Source: Flavobacteriaceae bacterium UBA5534 | GTDB taxonomy: Bacteria > Bacteroidota > Bacteroidia > Flavobacteriales > Flavobacteriaceae | NCBI GenBank assembly: GCA_002426015.1 | Contig: DINS01000004.1 | Location: 70,001-134,000, forward strand | Reading direction: 5' to 3' | Length of the DNA: 64,000 nucleotides | Shown here: in pieces, positions 34,040-43,072 of the stretch | Layout of the letters: the number at the start of each line of letters is the position of its first letter | Numbering within the stretch: position 1 is the stretch's first letter | Position numbers and translations under genes: made by a program | The notes under the pieces: model-generated | What the model saw: only the letters and a program-made list of their open reading frames with translations | What the model was told of the DNA's origin: nothing | The model's database searches: none

Positions 34040-34113
34040 TTTTTTTAAGCTTATTTAACATTTATATATTTTTCTTACATTAGACATCTAAATACTAACT
34101 AAATACAATTATT

Positions 34114-34515
34114 ATGTGGAAAGAATTTAAGAGTTTTATTATGACAGGTAACGTCATAGATTTGGCGGTGGCCGTTTTACTTGCCGGAGCAATGGGGCTT
34201 GTTGTTAACGGTTTTGTTAATGACATTATGATGCCATTTGTTGGTCATTTTGCAAGTGGTTTAGATTTTGCTAGCCTAAAAATCGTCCTCGATGAGGCTG
34301 TTATCGCTTCAGATGGTACTGTTGAAAAAGCAGAAAACGCCATTATGTATGGAAAATGGATCAATACTATCATCAATTTAGTTATTGTTGGTTTTGTTTT
34401 GTTTATGATTGTAAAAGCTTACAATAAAACCAAAAAGCCTGAAGCTCCTGCTGCACCTGCTGGTCCTTCAGATAACGATCTATTAAAAGAAATCAGAGAT
34501 TTATTGAAAAAATAA
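34114..34515 (+). CDS. mscL: Large-conductance mechanosensitive channel
   Basis: MscL opens under membrane tension and releases solutes on osmotic down-shock. The 133 residues begin MWKEFKSFIMTGNVIDLAVA, with the first pore helix and the typical GNVIDLAVAV segment, then the second helix at about 88-110 (WINTIINLVIVGFVLFMIV). The C-terminal bundle LLKEIRDLLKK matches the family. An Ala/Pro-rich linker (EAPAAPAGPSD) precedes it. A strong terminator follows. Confidence 0.95.
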   Translation: MWKEFKSFIMTGNVIDLAVAVLLAGAMGLVVNGFVNDIMMPFVGHFASGLDFASLKIVLDEAVIASDGTVEKAENAIMYGKWINTIINLVIVGFVLFMIVKAYNKTKKPEAPAAPAGPSDNDLLKEIRDLLKK

Positions 34516-34540
34516 AACCGTTACATACATATTCTAATTA

Positions 34541-34572
34541 AACCCGATTTGAAAGAATCGGGTTCTTTTTTT
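34541..34572 (+). terminator. Intrinsic terminator after mscL
   Basis: AACCCGATT (34541-34549) pairs with AATCGGGTT (34556-34564) with a 6-base loop, followed by a T run to 34572. It ends the tdk-alr-mscL unit. Confidence 0.88.
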
Positions 34573-34607
34573 GGCTAAATTTTAAAATATTAAACTAATT
34601 ATTTGGT

Positions 34608-34615
34608 TATTTTTG
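34608..34615 (+). promoter_or_regulatory. Promoter -7 box (TATTTTTG) of asd
   Basis: An exact TAnnTTTG box 23 bases before the ATG at 34639 and after the mscL terminator. It excludes the alternative upstream start near 34603. Confidence 0.5.
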
Positions 34616-34638
34616 CAGTTCAATTTAAATATATACAA

Positions 34639-35628
34639 ATGAAAGTAGCAGTTGTTGGCGCCACTGGAATGGTTGGAGAAGTGATGTTAAAAGTTTTGGA
34701 AGAACGCAGTTTTCCGTTTACGGAATTGATACTTGTTGCTTCAGAAAAATCGATTGGTAAAATAATCCCTTTCAAAAATAAAGATTATAAAGTCATCGGT
34801 CTTGCCGAAGCGGTTGCATTAAAACCAGATATTGCTCTTTTTTCAGCTGGTGGAAATACGTCGTTAGAATGGGCTCCAAGATTTGCTGAAGTTGGAACAA
34901 CTGTCATTGATAATTCTTCTGCTTGGAGAATGGATTTAGACAAAAAATTGGTGGTTCCTGAAATTAATGCCAACCAACTAACAAAACAAGACAAAATTAT
35001 TGCCAACCCAAACTGCTCAACGATACAAATGGTCATGGTTTTGGCACCACTTCACAAAAAGTATAAAATAAAACGAATCGTAGTTTCGACATATCAGTCC
35101 ATTACCGGAACAGGCCTAAAGGCTGTACAACAGTTAGAAAATGAACTTGCAGGTGTAAAAGGCGAAATGGCATATCATTATCCAATTCACAAAAACGCCA
35201 TTCCGCATTGCGATGTTTTTGAAGATAATGGCTATACAAAAGAAGAGATGAAACTCGTAAGAGAAACTCAAAAAATACTTAACGATAAGACTATTGCCGT
35301 TACTGCTACAGCTGTCCGTATCCCAACTTCAGGAGGTCATAGTGAGGCTGTAAATGTAGAGTTTGAAAACGATTTTGATATCAACGATGTGCGTCAACTA
35401 TTGAGTAAAACAGATGGTGTGACTGTACAGGATAATATCGACGTCAACACTTACCCTATGCCAATATATGCCAATGGCAAAGACGATGTGTTTGTTGGTA
35501 GGATCAGGAGGGATGGTTCTCAACCAAATTCTTTAAATTTATGGATTGTGAGTGATAATCTACGTAAAGGAGCTGCAACCAACACTGTCCAAATTGCCGA
35601 ATATCTTATCGGCAATCATTTGATATAG
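34639..35628 (+). CDS. asd: Aspartate-semialdehyde dehydrogenase
   Basis: Reduces aspartyl phosphate to the semialdehyde on the way to lysine, diaminopimelate, threonine and methionine. It has 329 residues from the ATG at 34639, beginning MKVAVVGATGMVGEVML (NADP loop). The catalytic Cys is in ANPNCSTIQMV, the His in TSGGHSEAVNV, and SITGTGLKAVQQLE is the usual substrate segment. An upstream alternative start precedes the promoter box and is rejected. It is a stand-alone unit. Confidence 0.96.
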   Translation: MKVAVVGATGMVGEVMLKVLEERSFPFTELILVASEKSIGKIIPFKNKDYKVIGLAEAVALKPDIALFSAGGNTSLEWAPRFAEVGTTVIDNSSAWRMDLDKKLVVPEINANQLTKQDKIIANPNCSTIQMVMVLAPLHKKYKIKRIVVSTYQSITGTGLKAVQQLENELAGVKGEMAYHYPIHKNAIPHCDVFEDNGYTKEEMKLVRETQKILNDKTIAVTATAVRIPTSGGHSEAVNVEFENDFDINDVRQLLSKTDGVTVQDNIDVNTYPMPIYANGKDDVFVGRIRRDGSQPNSLNLWIVSDNLRKGAATNTVQIAEYLIGNHLI

Positions 35629-35696
35629 AAAATCGTAATCATTTTACCTGAATATCTAGTGTATTTAATCATATTATCAGTAAAAAAGTGCAATAC

Positions 35697-35731
35697 AACT
35701 AATTAATTGATTGGTAAGCATCCAATTAGTT
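35697..35731. repeat. Imperfect inverted repeat upstream of the first cytochrome gene
   Basis: AACTAATT (35697-35704) and AATTAGTT (35724-35731) are exact inverted copies. The inner TGATTGG and CCAATTA extend the symmetry with one mismatch. It lies about 30 bases before the ATG at 35759 and could be an operator; nothing else supports that. Confidence 0.35.
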
Positions 35732-35758
35732 AAATTAGTAGTCCAAATTTTACTGTAA

Positions 35759-36856
35759 ATGTTTAAAAATTACATTCATTTTTTCTACCTACTGGTATTG
35801 TCTGTGGTCATCTCGTCTTGTGCCAAAGACGACGCATATATACCTATTGATGATTCTCAAGTATCTCCTGTAGTTTTTGATATTGAACAAGTGCCATATG
35901 CTACTCTTTCTGAATATAACTTTTTTGATGGTGACATGAAGGATTTGAATCCTGTATATGGTGTATTGCCTTATGATTTGATTACGCCTTTGTTTTCTGA
36001 TTATGCACACAAAAAGAGGTTCATTTGGATGCCTGATGATGTAACTGCAAGTTATGTCAACGATTATTCCATTTTGGATTTCCCAGTTGGCACAGTGCTT
36101 ATTAAAAATTTTTATTATGATAATGTACTACCTTCAGGAGTTACAAAAATAATAGAGACGCGCTTGCAGATAAAAAAAGAAACGGGTTGGGTGTTTGCGT
36201 GCTATAAATGGAATGACGAACAAACTCAAGCTTCCTTTGATTTGAGCGGTAGCTATGTGCCATTAACCTTTATGGAAAATGGCATAGAAAGAAGTGTTAA
36301 CTATTATGTGCCATCTGGTTCACAATGTTTTACATGCCATAAATCAATAAGTGAAGATGTGCCATATCCAATTGGTGTAAAACCTCAAAATTTAAACAGA
36401 GATTTTGATTATCCTGAAGGATCAAAAAATCAATTACAAAAATTGGTTGATTTTGGATATGTAGATAATACGGTTCCATCGACAATCAATTCGGTTGTCA
36501 AATGGGATGACGAATCTCAACCATTAGAATTAAGAGTACGCTCTTATTTAGATATCAATTGTGCCCATTGCCATTCTGACAATGGGCATTGTGACTATAG
36601 ACCTGTTAGGTTTGCCTTTAATGAATCATCCGATATCACCAATCTTGGTGTTTGTGTAGATGCCCATGAGGTCTTTGACCCTTCTTTGACCTTGATTGTC
36701 AATCCTGGCAATTCTGAACGCTCTGTTTTGGCCGCAAGGCTAAATTCGACTGAAGAAGAGGTTAGAATGCCTTTATTGGCACGTACTTTAAGACACGATG
36801 AAGGTGTACAACTAATTGAAGCTTGGATAAACTCGTTAACTAATTATTGTGAATAA
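35759..36856 (+). CDS. Diheme c-type cytochrome lipoprotein, copy 1
   Basis: A 365-residue exported lipoprotein. The lipobox cysteine is Cys21 (SVVISSC), followed by AKDD, which fits the Bacteroidota surface-lipoprotein export signal. Two covalent heme sites are visible: CFTCH (190-194) and CAHCH (268-272). Met337 in EVRMPLLAR is a possible axial ligand. I recall the family as SO2930/HNE_0200-like, function undefined. The downstream gene (21 bases) encodes a secreted UnbV-type propeller. The whole pair is repeated at 39204-43002; the second copy keeps both heme sites and most of this sequence but has an added N-terminal domain. It is probably a surface electron-transfer protein, but no substrate is indicated. 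Confidence 0.85.
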   Translation: MFKNYIHFFYLLVLSVVISSCAKDDAYIPIDDSQVSPVVFDIEQVPYATLSEYNFFDGDMKDLNPVYGVLPYDLITPLFSDYAHKKRFIWMPDDVTASYVNDYSILDFPVGTVLIKNFYYDNVLPSGVTKIIETRLQIKKETGWVFACYKWNDEQTQASFDLSGSYVPLTFMENGIERSVNYYVPSGSQCFTCHKSISEDVPYPIGVKPQNLNRDFDYPEGSKNQLQKLVDFGYVDNTVPSTINSVVKWDDESQPLELRVRSYLDINCAHCHSDNGHCDYRPVRFAFNESSDITNLGVCVDAHEVFDPSLTLIVNPGNSERSVLAARLNSTEEEVRMPLLARTLRHDEGVQLIEAWINSLTNYCE

Positions 36857-36877
36857 CATTACTTTATAAATTTTATT

Positions 36878-38971
36878 ATGAAAAAATCATTACTATTTTT
36901 ATTTTGTTTAGCTAGTTATATGCTAAATGCACAAAGCTATAACTCTTGTGTTGATGCATCAAATGCTGCGCCCGTAACTGTTGGCACCTATTCTGTTGGC
37001 ACTATAAATGGGGATATTCCTCCTTCTTATTGTATTGGGAACGGAACCAATGTTACAGGAGGAGAATGGTTTAAATATACCACAACAACCAACTATGAGG
37101 TAACTGTAAGTTCTGACTTGGTTGCTAATGGTGATAAAGACACAAGAGTACATGTTTATAAAGGAAACTGTGGTTCTTTACAATGTTATGCTGCTGACGA
37201 TGATTCTGGAGTGCTGACCGGAAGCAACACAAGCTCTTATCTTTCAATCGTAACTTTTAATGCTTATGTAGGAGAAACTTATTATATTGTTTGGGATGAC
37301 AGATATTCAACAGGTGAGAACTTTATTTTTACCGTTTCCGAATCTCCAATAGCTCCTCCTCCTCCAACTCCTCCAGTCACTTTTGTGTCGCAAAATATCA
37401 ACACTCCAGGCTCCTATGATAGAGCCATAGTGGATATGAATGGTGATTACTTGGATGATTTAGTAACTGTTAATGTCGATTCAACTTATTTTGATGGATC
37501 CAATAATGTAACCGTTGATAAGCCTTATATTTTTATAAATTATCAACTTTCTACAGGTGGTTTCCAAAAAAAGAAAATCGTGACTACAAAACCCGACTTT
37601 GCTCCATCTTGGAGTTTGGCGGCAGGAGATTATGATGCTAATGGTTATACCGATTTATTATTTGGAGCAGGCAATGGCGTTACATTTATGCGAGCCAATA
37701 ATGACGGAACCGCATATACAGAAATATCTGGTCCGCAAAATGTTTTTTCACAACGTTCTAACTTTGTTGACATCAATAATGATGGCTATTTAGATGCTTT
37801 TGTGTGTCATGATGTTGCTCCAAGTGTCTCTTATATAAATGACGGTTCTAATAATCTAATATTTAACAACACTAACGGGTTGGGTAATTATCCAGGTGGA
37901 GGAAATTATGCTTCTGTTTGGATAGATTTTGACAACGACAGAGACATCGATATGTTTATGGCCAAGTGTGGAGGTAGTCCGGAAAGAAGAACAAACCAGT
38001 TATATAGAAATAATGGTGATGGCTCTTTTACTGAAATTGGCGCTTCTTCAAATCTTGCAGACATTATACAGACATGGTCAGCAGCTTGGGGAGATTTTGA
38101 TAATGATGGTGATATGGATGCTTATGTTGGCTCAAGTACAGGTTATGACCACAAGCTTATGAGGAATAATGGTGACAATACGTTTACTGATGTAACTTCT
38201 GGTTCTGGAGTCAGTACCGCAAAAATTGGCCATGAAAATGTCCCTCTCGATTTTGACAATGATGGCAATTTAGACATTTATTCTAACGGTTCTGTCCTGT
38301 TTGGAAATGGCGATTTAACATTTACTGTTTTTAATTCTCTTACACTGCCTTCAACAGGTGCTATTGGAGATTTAAACAATGATGGGTTTTTAGATATGTT
38401 TAACGGCAACATTTATGTAAATAGTACGAACTCCAACAACTGGATTAAAATTGCAACTGTTGGCCAGGTAGGCCCAAATAAATCAAATATCAATGGTATT
38501 GGAGCTCGTGTAGAAATTAATACTGCAAATGGTACTCAAATTAGAGATGTGAGAAGTGGTGAGGGCTTTAGATACATGCATTCTCTTAATACCCATTTTG
38601 GTATTGGTTCAGAGGCTACAATTAATTATGTTAGAGTTTACTGGCCTTCTGGTTTGGTTGAAACTATTAATAACCCAACAATCAATAGTTTGTTGGTCAT
38701 AAACGAATCGAACGCAACATTAAGTACGCCTGATGATTTTGTCAATAATTTGGTTATTTATCCTAATCCGACAAAAGACGTGTTGCACATCAATACTTTA
38801 GAAAACTTACAAGATGCCATTTATACAGTTTTTGATATTAACGGAAAGCGTGTGTTGAATGCAAAGCTAAATTCAACTAATATTGATGTTTCTGGCTTAA
38901 GTGCCGGAAATTACATCATTCGCATTATGTCTGGTGGTTCAATTAAAAGTCAGAAATTCATAAAGCAATAA
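36878..38971 (+). CDS. Secreted FG-GAP / ASPIC-UnbV protein with T9SS sorting domain, copy 1
   Basis: A 697-residue exported protein with a signal peptide (1-19, ending MLNAQ). Residues about 22-160 resemble a PPC-type jelly-roll domain (VHVYKGNCGS). About 165-520 form FG-GAP/VCBS propeller repeats with calcium-type loops such as DINNDGYLD and DFDNDRDID. About 530-605 is the ASPIC/UnbV domain (RDVRSGEGF, HFGIGSEA, VYWPSGLVETI). The last 70 residues (VIYPNPTKDVLHI to the end KFIKQ) are a type-A T9SS sorting domain, so it should be exported across the outer membrane and anchored or released. It lies 21 bases after the cytochrome gene and is probably co-transcribed with it. Confidence 0.9.
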   Translation: MKKSLLFLFCLASYMLNAQSYNSCVDASNAAPVTVGTYSVGTINGDIPPSYCIGNGTNVTGGEWFKYTTTTNYEVTVSSDLVANGDKDTRVHVYKGNCGSLQCYAADDDSGVLTGSNTSSYLSIVTFNAYVGETYYIVWDDRYSTGENFIFTVSESPIAPPPPTPPVTFVSQNINTPGSYDRAIVDMNGDYLDDLVTVNVDSTYFDGSNNVTVDKPYIFINYQLSTGGFQKKKIVTTKPDFAPSWSLAAGDYDANGYTDLLFGAGNGVTFMRANNDGTAYTEISGPQNVFSQRSNFVDINNDGYLDAFVCHDVAPSVSYINDGSNNLIFNNTNGLGNYPGGGNYASVWIDFDNDRDIDMFMAKCGGSPERRTNQLYRNNGDGSFTEIGASSNLADIIQTWSAAWGDFDNDGDMDAYVGSSTGYDHKLMRNNGDNTFTDVTSGSGVSTAKIGHENVPLDFDNDGNLDIYSNGSVLFGNGDLTFTVFNSLTLPSTGAIGDLNNDGFLDMFNGNIYVNSTNSNNWIKIATVGQVGPNKSNINGIGARVEINTANGTQIRDVRSGEGFRYMHSLNTHFGIGSEATINYVRVYWPSGLVETINNPTINSLLVINESNATLSTPDDFVNNLVIYPNPTKDVLHINTLENLQDAIYTVFDINGKRVLNAKLNSTNIDVSGLSAGNYIIRIMSGGSIKSQKFIKQ

Positions 38972-38994
38972 GATTTATCGTTAAGTATATTTTT

Positions 38995-39027
38995 AAAAAA
39001 TCACTCAAAGTTTGGGTGATTTTTTTA
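38995..39027 (+). terminator. Terminator of cassette copy 1
   Basis: AAAAAATCACTC (38995-39006) pairs with GGGTGATTTTTT (39014-39025) with one G-T pair. The centre reads CAAAGTTTG. The terminator of cassette copy 2 (43024-43056) has the same centre and flanks, so it seems to have been duplicated with the genes. Confidence 0.8.
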
Positions 39028-39203
39028 TTCAACTTTATTAAATATATTTTTCAGAAAAACATAACCGTGCAAATTTTAGACTTTAACGGTTTAAACGTTC
39101 AATTTGCTCTTGATAACTCAATAAAAATGATGGCTATGTTGTTAAAATTTTATAAATTTCGCATCCCTTTGAATTTTTAACATTTAATGGTACTGATATT
39201 TGT

Positions 39204-40577
39204 ATGATTAAAAAATACAGACTATTCCTTTTTTTTGGTTTTTTGGCTACCACTTTTCTATCGTGCAGTTCTGAAGACGAGTATGTGGCTCTTCCTATAG
39301 AAACCAATCCAGACAGTGTGATTGGAATGGCTAATTCAGAAATCCAAATAGCCATCTTTGATAATGATATCAATATTCCGGCTAATGGTAGTTTGCAGTT
39401 AAGCCAACCAAACCACGGCACAGTGACTGTTTTTGATGTCAATTCGACGCCTCAAAATTTGACTGATGATATTGCATTATATACTCCAACTATTAATTAT
39501 ATTGGTGAAGACAGTTTTGAATACACTATTTGCCCTAGTAATGATCCCAGTTTATGTAAAACCGAAATAGTTACTGTTTCTATCATTTCTCCTTCTCCAG
39601 TAGTATTTAACCTAAACGAGGTTCCTTATACCAATTTGTCTGAATACAATTTTTTTGAAGGTGATTTAAAAAACCTGAATCCTGTAAATGGTGTCTTACC
39701 TTATGATTTAAACTCCCCTCTTTTTAGTGATTATGCTCATAAAAAACGATTTGTTTGGATGCCAATTGGTATGAAGTCGAGTTATGTAAACGACTATAGT
39801 CCGCTTAATTTTCCTGTTGGAGCCGTGCTCATAAAAAATTTCTATTATGAAAATGTCCTACCAGATAATACAGTCAAAATTTTAGAAACGCGGCTCATGT
39901 ATAAAAGTGAAACTGGATGGCAATTCGCAAAATATGTTTGGAATGCTGAGCAAACAGAAGCAACCTTTACCAATCAAGGTTCATTTGTCAATATCAGTTG
40001 GATGGAAGGTTCTGAAGCAAAAACCACCAATTATAGAATTCCTTCTCAAGCAGAATGTTTTACCTGTCATAACAAATTTGGAACACCTTTACCAATTGGT
40101 CCAAAACCACAAAACATCAACAAGAATTACACTTACACAGATGAAACCGCAAATCAATTAAGTAAATGGATTGAAACTGGTTACCTTGAAAATGATCTGC
40201 CTGCAACAATAGTATCGACCGTTAACTGGGAAGATGAGTCGCAACCATTGCATCTTCGTGTAAGATCTTATATCGACATCAATTGTGCACATTGCCATTC
40301 GGAAGAAAGCTATTGCGAATATAGGCCCATGCGGTTTGCGTTTAACGAAAATGATGATGATACCAATATGGGCATTTGTGTTACTCCAGAAACTCAAGTG
40401 GCGCCTTATACCAAAATAGTTGTTCCACACAATATTAGCCTATCCTTACTGCACTTTAGGATGAGTACGACCCAAGAACAATATAGGATGCCATTATTGG
40501 GCAGAACAATAAAGCACGATGAAGGCGTCCATTTAATAGAAGAATGGATCAATTCACTTACAAATCAATGCAATTAA
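39204..40577 (+). CDS. Diheme c-type cytochrome lipoprotein with Ig-like domain, copy 2
   Basis: A 457-residue paralogue of the protein at 35759. The lipobox cysteine is Cys21 (TTFLSC), followed by SSEDE, a surface-export-type acidic signal. About 30-128 is an added Ig/cadherin-like domain (GTVTVF, YTPTINYIGEDSFEYTIC) that copy 1 lacks. The cytochrome part carries CFTCH (285-289), CAHCH (361-365) and Met429 in YRMPLLGR. Long stretches, such as SPLFSDYAHKKRFVWMP, are nearly identical to copy 1, so the duplication is not ancient. The partner propeller gene follows after 7 bases. Confidence 0.85.
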   Translation: MIKKYRLFLFFGFLATTFLSCSSEDEYVALPIETNPDSVIGMANSEIQIAIFDNDINIPANGSLQLSQPNHGTVTVFDVNSTPQNLTDDIALYTPTINYIGEDSFEYTICPSNDPSLCKTEIVTVSIISPSPVVFNLNEVPYTNLSEYNFFEGDLKNLNPVNGVLPYDLNSPLFSDYAHKKRFVWMPIGMKSSYVNDYSPLNFPVGAVLIKNFYYENVLPDNTVKILETRLMYKSETGWQFAKYVWNAEQTEATFTNQGSFVNISWMEGSEAKTTNYRIPSQAECFTCHNKFGTPLPIGPKPQNINKNYTYTDETANQLSKWIETGYLENDLPATIVSTVNWEDESQPLHLRVRSYIDINCAHCHSEESYCEYRPMRFAFNENDDDTNMGICVTPETQVAPYTKIVVPHNISLSLLHFRMSTTQEQYRMPLLGRTIKHDEGVHLIEEWINSLTNQCN

Positions 40578-40584
40578 TTTTATT

Positions 40585-43002
40585 ATGAAAAAAATTACCT
40601 TTCTACTAATCCTTACGCTTGTGTTTCAAAATACAGAAGCTCAAGTCTTGAACAATCAAGCAAATTGGCCAAATACAAACTGGACTATTACAGGGAATTA
40701 CCTTACTGACCCTAACGTATTTGAGGCCAACCCAACTACCTCAACAAATTTTTCTTATGATGATGATGACGCAGGAAGTGGCCATTCAGACAACATTGCC
40801 GCAGAATCTCCAGTCATTAACCTTACAGCTGCACATACAGCAGGTGAAATATGGATAACACTAAATACAAGTTATGTATATAATAGAATCAATGAGATTT
40901 TAAAAGTACAGTATTGGAATGCTTATACAAGTGCTTGGGTCGATTGGGGAAGTCAATTGGGGCAAACTCCCAATCCTCCATCGGGTAATTTTTGTAATGG
41001 ATCAAGAGCAAATTTAATAGTGCCTCCTCTAAATATTGCGGCCTTTAACTCTACACAATTAACTGGTTTCAAATATCGTTTTTCATTTAACGATAATGGA
41101 TCTTGGGGATGGGGATTTTGTTTTGATTCGCCAACACTTACCTCTCAAACACCTCCTGCTTGTCCAAATATTTCTAATTTATTGGTTAATAACGTCAATG
41201 TAAATTCCGCAAATATTTATTGGCAAGCTGGAAGCACAGAGACCTCTTGGGAAATTGTCATTCAAAATGCTGGAAGTGGCATGCCTTCAGGGTCTGGTCT
41301 AACAACGACATCCAACAACCCTTATAGTGCTTCTGGATTATCTCAAAATACAAACTATGAGGTGTATGTAAGAGGCAATTGTGGCAATGGCGACTTTAGC
41401 AATTGGGTTGGTCCTGTTGCTTTTACAACACTAACTCCTTCAAGAGTGAATTTTATTACCCAAACAATCCCTGTATCTGGTAGCTATGATATGGCTGTTG
41501 TTGATATGAATGGAGACTTTCTAGATGACATTGTAGCTGTATCTTCTACCAATGTAAATGTGAATTACCAATTAGTAGAAGGTGGATTTAATAGTGTTAA
41601 CATCTCAACACCATCTGCAAATTATTTACCAGGATGGAGTATGGCTGCAGCCGATTTTGATGCCAATGGTTATACCGATTTGCTTTATGGAAGTGGAAGT
41701 GGTGTTACGTTTATGAAAGCTAACGCTACTGGTACTGGGTTTACACAAGTTGGAAGTAGTGAGTATGTCTTTTCACAACGGTCAAATTTTGTAGATATTA
41801 ATAACGATGGCCATTTAGATGCCTTTGTGTGTCATGATGTACAGCCAAATGTCTATTATATCAACGATGGCAATGGTGGTTTTACATTCCATCAAGGAGG
41901 CCTAGGTGATTATTCGTCGGGTGGTAATTATGGTTCAATATGGATTGATTACGACAACGATCGAGATGTCGATATGTTCATCGCTAAATGTGGAGGAGAA
42001 ACTGCAAGAAGAACAAATGTGATGCTGACCAATAATGGTGATGGCACTTTTACAGAAAATGCTGCTGCTTTAGGTTTAGCTGACCCTATGCAAACATGGT
42101 CTTCAACTTGGGGAGATTATGACAATGATGGCGATATGGATGTGTTTGTTGGCGGAAGTTCAGATCCTCACAAATTAATGCGAAATAATGGTAATGGCAC
42201 TTTTACAAATGTTACGGCTACCTCTGGAGTAAGTGCAGTAACCACTTTGGGGCATGAGAACGTTAGTTATGATTTTGATAACGATGGCTTTTTAGACATT
42301 GCTTGTAATGGGGTTATTCTTTACGGAAATGGAGATTTAACATTTACAGATATAGACAATAATAAGCTCAACTACAAAAATGGCTCTTTTGGTGACCTTA
42401 ATAACGACGGGTTTATAGATGCCTACTACAATGGCGTCATTTATATGAATGGAACCACTCCAAATAATTGGATAAAAATCAATACTGTTGGGATGGGTCA
42501 TGTTAATAGCAATATGAGCAATAGAAATGGTATTGGAGCAAGAGTTGAACTTCATACAAACGCAGGTGTTCAAATTAGAGACGTAAGAAGTGGTGAAGGA
42601 TTTGAGTTTATGAGTTCACTAAATACTCATTTTGGAATAGGCACACAAACAATAATAAACAACATTGTTATTTATTGGCCTTCAGGCATTGTCGATACTA
42701 TTGTAAATCCAGCTATAAACACAACACATACCATCATAGAGGGTCAGACTTTAAGTATTGTTGATGAAACACTACAAAGCATCGTTATCTATCCAAACCC
42801 TGTAGATGAAGTGTTAGAAATTTCATCTACTGTGAATCTCAATGATAAAATAGCGACTGTATTTGATGTCAATGGAAAGCGAGTTCTGAATGAAAAAATG
42901 GAAGGTAACACATTGGACGTTTCAAAGCTTCAGAGTGGTGTTTACTTTTTGAGATTAGAATCAGAAGGAAAATCAATAAAGAAAAAATTCATAAAAAAAT
43001 AA
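40585..43002 (+). CDS. Secreted FG-GAP / ASPIC-UnbV protein with FN3 and T9SS domains, copy 2
   Basis: An 805-residue paralogue of the protein at 36878. A signal peptide (1-19, ending TEAQ) is followed by a different N-terminal region (about 20-185, jelly-roll-like) and a fibronectin type-III domain (about 193-285; ANIYWQAGSTETSWEIVI). FG-GAP propeller repeats follow (about 295-625; IDYDNDRDVDMFIAKCGG), then ASPIC/UnbV (RDVRSGEGFEFM, IYWPSGIVDTI), and a T9SS type-A sorting domain from about 732 (VIYPNPVDEVLEI) to the end (KKFIKK). Core and tail match copy 1 while the front is exchanged. It ends the second cassette. Confidence 0.9.
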   Translation: MKKITFLLILTLVFQNTEAQVLNNQANWPNTNWTITGNYLTDPNVFEANPTTSTNFSYDDDDAGSGHSDNIAAESPVINLTAAHTAGEIWITLNTSYVYNRINEILKVQYWNAYTSAWVDWGSQLGQTPNPPSGNFCNGSRANLIVPPLNIAAFNSTQLTGFKYRFSFNDNGSWGWGFCFDSPTLTSQTPPACPNISNLLVNNVNVNSANIYWQAGSTETSWEIVIQNAGSGMPSGSGLTTTSNNPYSASGLSQNTNYEVYVRGNCGNGDFSNWVGPVAFTTLTPSRVNFITQTIPVSGSYDMAVVDMNGDFLDDIVAVSSTNVNVNYQLVEGGFNSVNISTPSANYLPGWSMAAADFDANGYTDLLYGSGSGVTFMKANATGTGFTQVGSSEYVFSQRSNFVDINNDGHLDAFVCHDVQPNVYYINDGNGGFTFHQGGLGDYSSGGNYGSIWIDYDNDRDVDMFIAKCGGETARRTNVMLTNNGDGTFTENAAALGLADPMQTWSSTWGDYDNDGDMDVFVGGSSDPHKLMRNNGNGTFTNVTATSGVSAVTTLGHENVSYDFDNDGFLDIACNGVILYGNGDLTFTDIDNNKLNYKNGSFGDLNNDGFIDAYYNGVIYMNGTTPNNWIKINTVGMGHVNSNMSNRNGIGARVELHTNAGVQIRDVRSGEGFEFMSSLNTHFGIGTQTIINNIVIYWPSGIVDTIVNPAINTTHTIIEGQTLSIVDETLQSIVIYPNPVDEVLEISSTVNLNDKIATVFDVNGKRVLNEKMEGNTLDVSKLQSGVYFLRLESEGKSIKKKFIKK

Positions 43003-43023
43003 GACACCTTATTTCTATAGAAT

Positions 43024-43056
43024 AAAAAAATCGTTCAAAGTTTGAACGATTTTTTT
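43024..43056 (+). terminator. Terminator of cassette copy 2
   Basis: A near-perfect palindrome: ATCGTTC (43030-43036) pairs with GAACGAT (43044-43050), around the centre CAAAGTTTG, flanked by seven A and seven T. It ends 17 bases before the ABC transporter gene. Confidence 0.85.
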
Positions 43057-43072
43057 ATGGTATTTTTATGCT

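Noticed and set aside
39127..39180. A 17-codon frame starting ATGATGGCTATG upstream of cytochrome copy 2
   Set aside because: Considered as a leader peptide, but there is no attenuator structure, no regulatory-codon run and no promoter box before it.
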